Assembly: GCA_024280215.1 (NCBI GenBank)
Contig: JAJRQO010000013.1
Coordinates: forward strand, 46,397-110,396
Direction: 5' to 3'
Length of the DNA: 64,000 bases
Source of the DNA: Candidatus Zixiibacteriota bacterium
GTDB lineage: Bacteria > Zixibacteria > MSB-5A5 > GN15 > FEB-12
The translations under genes were made by a program, and so were the position numbers. Positions 1 through 7,609 of this stretch are shown here, piece after piece. Position 1 is the first letter of the stretch. Each line of letters starts with the position of its first letter. Under the pieces are notes generated by a model. It was not told the DNA's origin, ran no database searches, and was given only the letters and a program-made list of their open reading frames with translations.

Positions 1-1376
1 AAGCTGCCGAACAAGTTCTCACCGCTTTACATGATAGTTACAAACGGCTCCTGACCCCATCGATGGAAACAGAAATTCGAACCGAGACAAAAAAATCAGC
101 CGACACCGAAGCTATAAAAGTCTTTGCGGATAATCTGCGAGAACTTCTAATGGCTCCCCCACTCGGACAGAAAAACATCATCGCCATTGACCCAGGTTTC
201 CGTACAGGTTGTAAAGTTGTCTGCCTCAACAAACAGGGCAAACTTATTGACAATACTACTATCTACCCGACAGGTTCAGAGAAACAACTCAATCAAGCGG
301 GCGAAACTATCACAAATTTAGTCAAAAAATATGACACCGAAATTATCGCAGTCGGCAATGGAACCGCAGGACGAGAGACAGTTCAATTTGTCAAAGAACT
401 CCAGCTCGGTAGCCATGTCACCGTTGAGATGGTCAACGAATCGGGAGCGTCAATTTACTCCGCATCCGAAGTCGCCCGTGATGAATTCCCCGATTATGAC
501 TTAACCGTACGTGGCTCTGTATCTATCGGACGACGCTTGATGGATCCTCTTGCCGAGCTTGTCAAAATCGACGCCAAGTCTATCGGTGTAGGACAGTACC
601 AACATGATGTCGACCAATCTTCACTCAAGCAAGGACTTGATGATACCGTCATCAGTTGTGTAAACTCAGTTGGTGTCGAGCTCAACACCGCCAGTAAACA
701 ATTGCTCACCTATGTCTCTGGCTTAGGACCTCAACTTGCCCAAAACATAATCGACCAACGCAATGAAAACGGTCCATTTAAAACCCGTAAAGAACTTCAA
801 AAAGTAAAACGGCTTGGTCCAAAAGCGTACGAACAAGCGGCAGGGTTCCTGCGTGTTGCTGATTCTGACAATCCACTCGATAGGTCGGCGGTTCATCCTG
901 AGAGTTACCATATTGTCGACCAGATGGCGAAAGATTTACAATGCGAACTAATCGAGCTGATGCAAAATGATGAGCTTCGTAAAAAAATCAAAATCTCCAC
1001 CTATGTCTCGGACAAAGTTGGTCTACCGACACTTCAAGATATTGTAGATGAGCTCGCCAAACCAGGACGTGACCCTCGTGAGCAGTATGAATCGTTTTCC
1101 TTTGATGAATCGGTTTCAAAACCTGAAGACTTACAAGTCGGGATGCAACTGCCAGGAATTGTGACCAATGTGACAAACTTTGGAGCATTTGTAGATGTTG
1201 GCGTGCATCAGGACGGACTGGTGCATATCAGTGAACTTGCCGACAAATTTGTCAAAGACCCAACCACTATTGTCAAAGTACATCAAAAAGTCAAAGTGAC
1301 CGTGACTGGTGTTGACCTGCCTCGCAAACGAATCGCTCTTTCGATGCGTTCCAAACGAGATGAAAAACTAACATAA
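1..1376 (+). CDS. tex: Tex family transcription accessory protein, 3' part (5' end outside window)
   Basis: The reading frame is open to the left edge (codons from base 3), so the N-terminal part of a protein of about 700-780 residues is missing; the first ATG at 63 is internal. Visible in order: a YqgF/RNase H-like domain starting with the IAIDPGFRTGCK segment (bases about 175-600), a helix-hairpin-helix region with SGLGPQLAQNI and RLGPKAYEQAAGFLR (about 690-870), and a C-terminal S1 RNA-binding domain (about 1138-1355) with the GIVTNVTNFGAFVDVG signature. This order is diagnostic of Tex, a cytoplasmic nucleic-acid-binding protein linked to transcription and RNA processing. No partner gene is visible downstream; the next 500 bp are non-coding and repeat-rich. 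Confidence 0.95.
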   Translation, partial: AAEQVLTALHDSYKRLLTPSMETEIRTETKKSADTEAIKVFADNLRELLMAPPLGQKNIIAIDPGFRTGCKVVCLNKQGKLIDNTTIYPTGSEKQLNQAGETITNLVKKYDTEIIAVGNGTAGRETVQFVKELQLGSHVTVEMVNESGASIYSASEVARDEFPDYDLTVRGSVSIGRRLMDPLAELVKIDAKSIGVGQYQHDVDQSSLKQGLDDTVISCVNSVGVELNTASKQLLTYVSGLGPQLAQNIIDQRNENGPFKTRKELQKVKRLGPKAYEQAAGFLRVADSDNPLDRSAVHPESYHIVDQMAKDLQCELIELMQNDELRKKIKISTYVSDKVGLPTLQDIVDELAKPGRDPREQYESFSFDESVSKPEDLQVGMQLPGIVTNVTNFGAFVDVGVHQDGLVHISELADKFVKDPTTIVKVHQKVKVTVTGVDLPRKRIALSMRSKRDEKLT

Positions 1377-1444
1377 TCTTTCGAGTCATACTAAATTGTA
1401 TTCGTAGGTCAGAACCCTTTAGTGGTTCTGACATTTTCGTAGAG

Positions 1445-1489
1445 GCGTTACATGTAACGCCCCTACAAACGGAACAGGCAAGCCTGTTC
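1445..1489. repeat. Tandem short palindromes (GTAG/CTAC-linked units)
   Basis: GGCGTTACATGTAACGCC and GGAACAGGCAAGCCTGTTCC are both complete palindromes and are joined and flanked by CTAC/GTAG-like connectors. The second unit recurs after ettA at about 4313-4331 in the form GGAACAGGCTTGCCTGTTCC. A dispersed palindromic element is the simplest reading. Confidence 0.6.
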
Positions 1490-1511
1490 CCTACAAACTT
1501 ACCCACCCCCT

Positions 1512-1530
1512 CCCCGTGCTTGACACGGGG
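1512..1530. repeat. Palindromic repeat with CTTGA loop, copy 1
   Basis: CCCCGTG-CTTGA-CACGGGG: seven-base arms around a five-base loop. Three further copies with different stems but the same loop (or its complement TCAAG) lie at 1743-1763, about 2400-2416 and about 2426-2452. Confidence 0.6.
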
Positions 1531-1668
1531 TCCAGTCCTCACGGCATATTTAGACAATTCAAAATGGCTTCGTTCCCCATATAAAAAAGTTTTTAAAACC
1601 ATTTTTTCGACTCAAGTTTCATTGTAACCATAACGGTTGTATATAAATACAACGAAATGGCTTTGCCT

Positions 1669-1695
1669 AAAAAAATGGCTTAAAGCCATTTTTTT
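1669..1695. terminator. Possible bidirectional terminator downstream of tex
   Basis: AAAAATGGCTT and AAGCCATTTTT form an inverted repeat around a single base, flanked by further A and T runs. It lies about 300 bp after the tex stop, so it could also be part of the repeat field. Confidence 0.4.
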
Positions 1696-1742
1696 ACTAC
1701 AAGTTTTGTAGTGATATTTGACATCAATTTTCCTCTCTTGTC

Positions 1743-1763
1743 ATCCCAGACTTGATCTGGGAT
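1743..1763. repeat. Palindromic repeat with CTTGA loop, copy 2
   Basis: ATCCCAGA-CTTGA-TCTGGGAT, perfect eight-base arms. Same loop as the copy at 1512-1530 but a different, internally compensated stem. Confidence 0.6.
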
Positions 1764-1904
1764 CCAACATTGTTGTTTTAATTCCAAATTAAGTCGTTCG
1801 TAGTATGAAGTTTGTTGAGGATTATGTGAAATTGTGTAGAGATAGTGAGAGATTTCTGAACCCACCCTAAGGGGGGGCACTAGAGATTAAACTGATTTCT
1901 GGTT

Positions 1905-2279
1905 CTAACTAAACAACGACTTTTCTTCATTCAAAAATTGTATCATTATAATATTTATAATTGGGGCTAATGCTAACAGAATCATTAATTGTAGAAAATA
2001 ATCAGTATTTATAAACATACTAATAAATAAAAAGCAGTATACAAGATGAAGAATTATAAAAAGTCGCATAGATTTATCATCTTTATAAGAATTTGATAGA
2101 AACTTTTTAACCAAAACAATTATAGAAGTAAATTGGTACAGCATAAAGAAAACCATAGAGATAATCGTAACAATAGGGAAATGTCCAATAGTAAAATCAA
2201 TATCCATAAACATAATTATAAAAGAGATTAAATAGACTACCAACAATATTACATTCATCTTAATCAGAGTTTTTTTCAT
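1905..2279 (-). CDS. Small hypothetical membrane protein
   Basis: About 124 residues from ATG at 2279, chosen because GGGAAGG sits about six bases upstream; a TTG five codons earlier lacks such a site. The protein has four hydrophobic stretches (about residues 8-25, 34-58, 71-90 and 92-114) separated by short charged loops (KKFLSNSYKDDKS), consistent with a four-helix inner-membrane protein. I do not recognise a family. It stands alone between tex and ettA, opposite in strand to both and surrounded by dispersed palindromes. Confidence 0.55.
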   Translation of the reverse strand: MKKTLIKMNVILLVVYLISFIIMFMDIDFTIGHFPIVTIISMVFFMLYQFTSIIVLVKKFLSNSYKDDKSMRLFIILHLVYCFLFISMFINTDYFLQLMILLALAPIINIIMIQFLNEEKSLFS

Positions 2280-2617
2280 AACAAACCTTCCCAAACATCA
2301 GGGATACTGAATTTCCACTAAACAATCTATATGAAATATATTTCTTTTTAAATGTAATATCAATTTAAATATCTACTTTAATTGTTCCTGTTCTGGATTC
2401 CGTGTCAAGCAGGGAAAGGAGTTCAAAAGACTGGGTCCCAGATCAAGTCTTGGATGACAATAAGGACTGTAGTATAGTAAGCCTCCTACAATTCGAACAT
2501 TATTGTCGGAACCACAGGGGTTTCGACCTACTTAATATCTCGTAATTATCTGCTTGACTTTATTACTATTTTTCGGCTTTTTCTCGTAGGAAAAATAACT
2601 TAAAAAATGGATTAAAA
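2280..2617. other. Intergenic region upstream of ettA with degenerate palindromes
   Basis: No gene seen. It carries two more members of the CTTGA-loop repeat in the opposite orientation (CCGTG-TCAAG-CAGGG near 2400-2416 and CCCAGA-TCAAG-TCTTGG near 2428-2446) and, near 2505-2535, a degenerate GGAACCACAGGGGTTTCGACC unit. The ettA promoter must lie in its last part, but no clear -35/-10 pair stands out. Confidence 0.5.
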
Positions 2618-4297
2618 ATGGCTGATCAATATATCTATACCATGCTTGGATTAGACAAGCATTATGGGCAAAAACAAATACTTAAAAATATCAATCTCTG
2701 CTTCTACCCTGGTGCCAAAATTGGTATCGTCGGAGTAAATGGTTCGGGTAAATCAACTGTTCTCAAAATTATGGCTGGTCTCGATGAAGAATTTACAGGG
2801 CAGGCTGAACTCACTCCTGGTAACCAATCTGGCATCGTGCTTCAGGAACCGCTCTTAGATGATGAAATGACTGTTAAACAGACAATCGAATCAGCATTTG
2901 TAAAAATAAATAAGATGCTTGCCGACTACGACAAAGTGACGGCATCGATGGCGGAAGAATTAACCGATGAGCAGATGCAAAAAGCGATGGATCGAATGGC
3001 GGTCTTACAAGACCAACTTGATGCCGCCGATGCGTGGAGTTTGGATCAGAAAATTTCCCATGCCTCCGATGCGATGTGTTTGCCTGATGATGACCGTATT
3101 ATCAAAACTCTCTCTGGTGGTGAAAAACGTCGGGTCGCTTTGTGTAAAGCACTTCTTGAAAAACCTGATTTACTACTGCTTGATGAACCGACCAACCATC
3201 TTGATGCTGAGACAATTGACTGGCTTGAAATTCAGTTACGTGAATATCCTGGGACGGTGATTGTTGTCACTCATGATCGGTATTTCCTTGACAATATTAC
3301 TAAGTGGATTTTAGAACTTGATGGTGGCGAAGGGATTCCATACGAAGGTAACTACACCTCATGGATTCAGCAGAAACTTGAAAAACTTGCTGCCGCACAA
3401 AAAGGAACTTCGCATAGAACAAAAGCATTAGAGCATGAATTAAAATGGATCAAGATGAGTAACAACGACCGTCAGGAACTTGCTCGTGAACGTATTGCTG
3501 ATTATGAAAAACTGATTACCAAAGAAAAACGGAAAATGCAGGGCGACCAAAATGCTATCGAAATTGTTCGTGGTCCTGAACTTGGTTCACAAGTGTTAGA
3601 ATTTGCCAATGTGAATAGAGGGTACGATGGCAACAGTTTGATTGAAGGGCTTGATTTCAAACTTCCTCGTTCGGCGATTGTTGGGGTGATTGGTCCAAAT
3701 GGTACTGGTAAAACGACGCTTTTCAAAATGATAACTGGTGATGAAAAACCTGATTCAGGTGAAGTCATAGTTGGGCAAACAGTCAAGGTGTCATTTGTCG
3801 ACCAAGAACGTTCTACAATTGAAGATACTCATTCGCTGATTCAAGAGGTTGGTGAAGGGCTTGAAGAGATTGATTTTGGTGACAGAAAAATTCCTATCCG
3901 TCAGTATCTTTCACGTTTTGGATTCAAAGGTTCCGACCAGCAGAAAAAAGCGAATGAACTTTCTGGTGGTGAACGAAATCGAGTACATCTTGCCAAAGTT
4001 CTCAAACAAGGTGGAAATGTTTTGCTTCTTGATGAACCTACAAACGATCTTGATGTGAATACGCTTCGGATGCTTGAGGATGCAATATTGGATTTCTCGG
4101 GATGTATCTTGTGTATTTCGCATGATCGTTTTTTCTTAAACCGTATTTGTACTCATCTGTTAGTTTTTGAAGGTGACCAAAAAGTACATTGGTTCGAGGG
4201 GAACTATGATGACTATGAAGAATGGCGTAAGAGAACTCATGGTACGGCTCTGTTTGAAAACCGTCGGAATAGATATCGGAAATTAGTCAAGCATTAG
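2618..4297 (+). CDS. ettA: Energy-dependent translational throttle protein EttA (ABC-F ATPase)
   Basis: 559 residues, the usual length of EttA. Two ABC ATPase domains are present: Walker A GVNGSGKST near residue 40, signature LSGGEKRR followed by LLLLDEPTNHLD; then Walker A GPNGTGKTT near residue 355, signature LSGGERNR followed by LLLDEPTNDLD. An arm-like insertion (about residues 95-140) and the charged linker between the two domains are those of the ABC-F family, which lacks transmembrane segments. EttA binds the ribosomal E site and gates entry into elongation according to ATP/ADP. There is no obvious Shine-Dalgarno. A strong terminator follows at 4477-4509. Confidence 0.93.
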   Translation: MADQYIYTMLGLDKHYGQKQILKNINLCFYPGAKIGIVGVNGSGKSTVLKIMAGLDEEFTGQAELTPGNQSGIVLQEPLLDDEMTVKQTIESAFVKINKMLADYDKVTASMAEELTDEQMQKAMDRMAVLQDQLDAADAWSLDQKISHASDAMCLPDDDRIIKTLSGGEKRRVALCKALLEKPDLLLLDEPTNHLDAETIDWLEIQLREYPGTVIVVTHDRYFLDNITKWILELDGGEGIPYEGNYTSWIQQKLEKLAAAQKGTSHRTKALEHELKWIKMSNNDRQELARERIADYEKLITKEKRKMQGDQNAIEIVRGPELGSQVLEFANVNRGYDGNSLIEGLDFKLPRSAIVGVIGPNGTGKTTLFKMITGDEKPDSGEVIVGQTVKVSFVDQERSTIEDTHSLIQEVGEGLEEIDFGDRKIPIRQYLSRFGFKGSDQQKKANELSGGERNRVHLAKVLKQGGNVLLLDEPTNDLDVNTLRMLEDAILDFSGCILCISHDRFFLNRICTHLLVFEGDQKVHWFEGNYDDYEEWRKRTHGTALFENRRNRYRKLVKH

Positions 4298-4476
4298 AAT
4301 AATTTTTGTAGGGAACAGGCTTGCCTGTTCCGAAATGGCAGAACCTCTAAAGAGCTTGAAAGCTCGTTGGGTTCTTCCCTACCGTATCTTTTAGGCCGAA
4401 ACCCTGTGATTTCGATATGGTAGACAGGGCAATGCCCTATCAGTACATCAAGTGATTAGTATCCGTCCATAAATTT

Positions 4477-4509
4477 AAAGGAGCAGTTATCGACACTGCT
4501 CCTTTTTTT
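4477..4509 (+). terminator. Rho-independent terminator after ettA
   Basis: AAAGGAGCAGT, a seven-base loop, then ACTGCTCCTTT running into seven T. A strong GC-containing stem on the plus strand, about 180 bp after the ettA stop. Confidence 0.85.
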
Positions 4510-4567
4510 CATCGTCATTTTAATAATTATATTATCAATATATCTCTCTAACAAAATCTTATAGTCA

Positions 4568-4600
4568 TAAAAAAACCCTGTGAACTAAATCACAGGGTTT
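4568..4600 (-). terminator. Second minus-strand terminator after the subtilase locus
   Basis: AAACCCTGTGA and TCACAGGGTTT flank a six-base loop; read on the minus strand the stem is followed by a run of seven T. It backs up the terminator at 4820-4853. Confidence 0.75.
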
Positions 4601-4819
4601 ATATATTATAAACGGGCAAGCCCTGTTATGTGGTAGTTCTTCCTCTAAAAGAGACAGGATATCCCGCATCTGATTGAAGGTTCAGTTTGACTGTTAAATC
4701 ATAATTTATCATTTTACTCATAATCATCTTATTTTTTAGTTCTCGTTTCAAATTCAAATCCGAATAAACATAAAAAGAAAAATAAGTCAAGAACTATTTT
4801 TATTTTTTCACAAATAAAC

Positions 4820-4853
4820 AAAAAAAAGACCAATCCGCTTAAGCGGACTGGTC
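4820..4853 (-). terminator. Terminator directly after subtilase gene 4878-7289
   Basis: On the minus strand GACCAGTCCGCTTAAGCGGA followed by TTGGTC and eight T; the stem has one mismatch. A near-copy of the same terminator follows the paralogous subtilase at 7551-7586, indicating duplication of gene plus terminator. Confidence 0.85.
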
Positions 4854-4877
4854 ACATATAAAAAGACTAAAAGTATA

Positions 4878-7289
4878 TTATTTCATCAAGACCATTTTTT
4901 TAGTATCAACATTTTCACCAGCAGTTAAGCGGTAGAAATAGATACCAGATGGTTTTGTTGAAGCGTCCCAATTAACAACGTGGCTACCTGCTGAGAATTG
5001 ACCAGCAGCTAATACGTCTACTTTTTGACCTTGAATATTAAAGACTTCAATTGTTACCTGTGTTGCTTGTGGTAAACTAAATGAAATCTCTGTTGTTGGG
5101 TTAAATGGATTTGGATAGTTTTGGTTTAAACCAAATGTACCAGGAATTGCAAATTCAACTGCATTTCCATCACTAAATACAACTCCACTTTCACAAGCTT
5201 TAGTCACGAGATTTGATGCTGGCTCATAGGAGTTAGATGCATGAGTTACATTTGTTACCTCAAAACACCATTCTCCAACGGCTCTTTTTATTTTTGCTGT
5301 AGCAAAAGTAATTGTTCCATCTGTACCAGTTACTCCCGAATTTGAACCAGACGATGGACCATCATAGACTACACTAACTGTTGCATTTGCCAAAGGTTGA
5401 GAAGCATTATCATAAATTGTAACTGTACAATAACCAGTAGAGTTTATCCCTTGAGACGCACGAGTTACAACTATATTCTGTACATACATTGTTCCACCAA
5501 CAGGTGGGTCTGTTACGACAATATAGTCTACTATTGTTTTTGTGTCAGAACCATAAGCATTTGTGGCAGTCATTGCGACTGTATACGTACCAGCGGTCGT
5601 ATATGTATATAGTGGATTTTGAGATGTTGATGTTCCACCATCACCAAAGGTCCAACTCCATGATGTTGGAGCGTTGGTTGATAAGTCAGTAAAGTTGACA
5701 TTTAAAGGTGCATCACCAGATGTCGGAGTTCCTGAGAAATTAGCAACAGGAGGATCGTTTGCTGGAGCAGTTGCTGTAATATAGCCAACTTTTGTATCAG
5801 CATCCGACCCAAAAGCATTAGTTGCTGTTAATGTTACAGTATATGTACCAGCAACTGAATATGTGTATGATGGATTTTGAGCTGTTGAAGTACCACCATC
5901 ACCAAATGTCCAACTCCATGATGTTGGAGAGTTTGTTGATTGGTCAGTAAAAGTAACATTCAAAGGAACATCACCTGATGTTGGAGTTCCTGAAAATGCA
6001 GCAACAGGAGGATCATTACTTGGAGTTACTAATAATAGAGCAGCATTCGCATCAAGAATACCATACCCATATTCTTCATCCCAACCAACAGGTCCCATAT
6101 CTACAGCTGAGTTTTCTAAAATAGTTTGAACTTCATCAGGTGTCAAAGTACCACCAGATGCTGAAATAACTAAAGCCGCAACACCAGCAACATGTGGAGA
6201 AGCCATTGAAGTACCTTGATAGAAATAATAACTAAAAGTAGTATAGTTGGAACCATCATGAGTTTGTTGTAAAACGCCGTCAATATATCCGTCGCCATCT
6301 TGATCAACAGATGTATCTCCACCTGGAGCAGCTATATCAACAGAATCATTATAAGTTGAGTAACTTGTTATAGCAGCATCATAACGTACAGCACCAACAG
6401 AAACACATGATTCATAGGCGGCTGGATATTCTAATACTCTACGACCAGAGTTACCAGCAGCACAAATAATTGTAACACCTTTGCTCTTGGCATAGATACA
6501 TGCATCGTTCATAGTAGTTGAGAAATATGTAGAACCTAAACTCATATTAATAACTTTGGCACCATTGTCAGCGGCATAATATATACCATTGGCAATACCA
6601 TCGGTAGCTCCAGAACCAGAAGCATCTAAAACTTTCACAGGCATTATAGAACAATCAAAAGCAATACCAGTTACACCTAAATTATTATTTGTAGACTGTG
6701 CGATCGTACCAGCAACATGTGTTCCGTGACCATTATCATCATTTGGATGAGTATCGTTGTTTATGAAATCATAGCCTTGTACAAAATTTGTTTGTGCCAA
6801 ATCTGGAGCCTGAGCATAGATATCATAATCTTCATAGGCAACACCAGCATCTAAAATAGCGACAATAACACCAGCACCTGTGTTTTGATCCCATGCTTGT
6901 TCCATATTAATCATAGGCATATGCCATTGATATACATAATAAGGATCGTTTGGAACCATATATGATGTATAAATATAGTTTGGCTCAGCATATAAAACAT
7001 TTGGATTTGAAGAATACTCTGATACCATTTGTTCAACTGTTTTATCTGCTGGAATTGCAATATGTTTATATCCACCTCGTGCGTTACCTTCTATAGTAGC
7101 ACAACCGAGTCCTTGGATTGCTTTAGAATCATCAAATCCTTCACGAAATTTGACTAAAATTTGACCAGGTACAAAATCTTGACCTATTTGAACATTTGCT
7201 TGAGTTTTAATTTTAAAAGATGGTGAGGCAAGTACAACTGATGACATTAATAATGCACTAATGATTAGTAAGGTTAAAACTTTTTTCAT
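4878..7289 (-). CDS. Secreted subtilisin-like protease (S8) with two PKD domains and type IX sorting tail
   Basis: 803 residues. Signal peptide 1-22; an N-terminal propeptide of the fervidolysin type (about 38-108, FVPGQILVKFREG); S8 catalytic domain about 125-420 with Asp147 (AILDAGV), His188 (NGHGTHVAGT) and Ser361 (GTSMASPHVAG), all intact. Two PKD beta-sandwich domains (about 428-510 and 516-597, each with WSWTFGDGGTS) follow, then a linker domain and a C-terminal sorting domain (about 720-803) beginning FGLNQNYPNPFNPTTEI. The tail predicts export through the Sec system and the type IX machinery to the cell surface or medium. The PKD and tail regions are closely similar to those of the next gene (7610-10321), so the two are duplicates. 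GGGAG lies five bases before the ATG. Confidence 0.92.
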   Translation of the reverse strand: MKKVLTLLIISALLMSSVVLASPSFKIKTQANVQIGQDFVPGQILVKFREGFDDSKAIQGLGCATIEGNARGGYKHIAIPADKTVEQMVSEYSSNPNVLYAEPNYIYTSYMVPNDPYYVYQWHMPMINMEQAWDQNTGAGVIVAILDAGVAYEDYDIYAQAPDLAQTNFVQGYDFINNDTHPNDDNGHGTHVAGTIAQSTNNNLGVTGIAFDCSIMPVKVLDASGSGATDGIANGIYYAADNGAKVINMSLGSTYFSTTMNDACIYAKSKGVTIICAAGNSGRRVLEYPAAYESCVSVGAVRYDAAITSYSTYNDSVDIAAPGGDTSVDQDGDGYIDGVLQQTHDGSNYTTFSYYFYQGTSMASPHVAGVAALVISASGGTLTPDEVQTILENSAVDMGPVGWDEEYGYGILDANAALLLVTPSNDPPVAAFSGTPTSGDVPLNVTFTDQSTNSPTSWSWTFGDGGTSTAQNPSYTYSVAGTYTVTLTATNAFGSDADTKVGYITATAPANDPPVANFSGTPTSGDAPLNVNFTDLSTNAPTSWSWTFGDGGTSTSQNPLYTYTTAGTYTVAMTATNAYGSDTKTIVDYIVVTDPPVGGTMYVQNIVVTRASQGINSTGYCTVTIYDNASQPLANATVSVVYDGPSSGSNSGVTGTDGTITFATAKIKRAVGEWCFEVTNVTHASNSYEPASNLVTKACESGVVFSDGNAVEFAIPGTFGLNQNYPNPFNPTTEISFSLPQATQVTIEVFNIQGQKVDVLAAGQFSAGSHVVNWDASTKPSGIYFYRLTAGENVDTKKMVLMK

Positions 7290-7609
7290 CGTGACTCCCG
7301 TTTTTTTGAGTTCCTACTCGTTTATATTAGTTTCCTATTCTGTAATATCTCAGTCACACCTCCTAAATAAATAAAATTGTTTTCTCAGTTCTTACATACT
7401 ACCTAACGTTCAAAGTTAAAGAGAACCAGAATGGTTTGAAAAATACATGATAGTGGATATTTTTATATATAATTAAATATTAAACTATTGTTAGTGCTTA
7501 TTATCTGTTCATCAAGGCAACATTAGTTTAATGTTGATTTAATAAAAATCAAAAAAAAGACCAGTCCATATAAAGGGACTGGTCTTATATAAAGAAGACT
7601 TAAAATATA
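7290..7609. other. Intergenic region between the two PKD-subtilases
   Basis: No gene seen. It contains the minus-strand terminator of the upstream subtilase and, near 7353-7360, an AGGAGGTG sequence on the minus strand about 65 bp before the downstream start that leads only a very short open frame. A promoter for 4878-7289 is expected here. Confidence 0.5.
7551..7586 (-). terminator. Terminator after subtilase gene 7610-10321
   Basis: AGACCAGTCC and GGACTGGTCT form a perfect ten-base stem around a short AT loop; on the minus strand it is followed by eight T. Similar in sequence to the terminator at 4820-4853. Confidence 0.85.

Larger units (their letters stand above)
1377..1904. other. Repeat-rich intergenic region after tex
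   Basis: No convincing gene. It holds a chain of short palindromes: a GTCAGAACC/GGTTCTGAC hairpin (about 1409-1431), the perfect palindrome GGCGTTACATGTAACGCC (1445-1462), GGAACAGGCAAGCCTGTTCC (1470-1489), two hairpins with a CTTGA loop (1512-1530 and 1743-1763) and a near-perfect inverted repeat flanked by A and T runs (1669-1695) that could terminate transcription. Open frames on the minus strand here merely read through the palindromes and are not believable genes. Confidence 0.7.
4298..4877. other. Intergenic region between ettA and the subtilase locus
   Basis: No gene seen. It contains GGAACAGGCTTGCCTGTTCC (about 4313-4331), a hairpin around CAGAACC...GGTTCT (about 4338-4375), CAGGGCAATGCCCT (about 4427-4440), the ettA-side terminator, and two minus-strand terminators. 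The rest is AT-rich and featureless. Confidence 0.6.

Noticed and set aside
1291..1880. Minus-strand open frames after tex
   Set aside because: They run through palindromic repeats and the tex 3' end, have no ribosome-binding site and no recognisable protein features.
1405..4640. CRISPR array or tandem repeats around ettA
   Set aside because: The short palindromes differ in sequence and are not evenly spaced direct repeats.
7353..7390. Leader peptide before the 4878-7289 subtilase
   Set aside because: The AGGAGG directly abuts the GTG with no spacing and the frame is only 11 codons; nothing supports translation.
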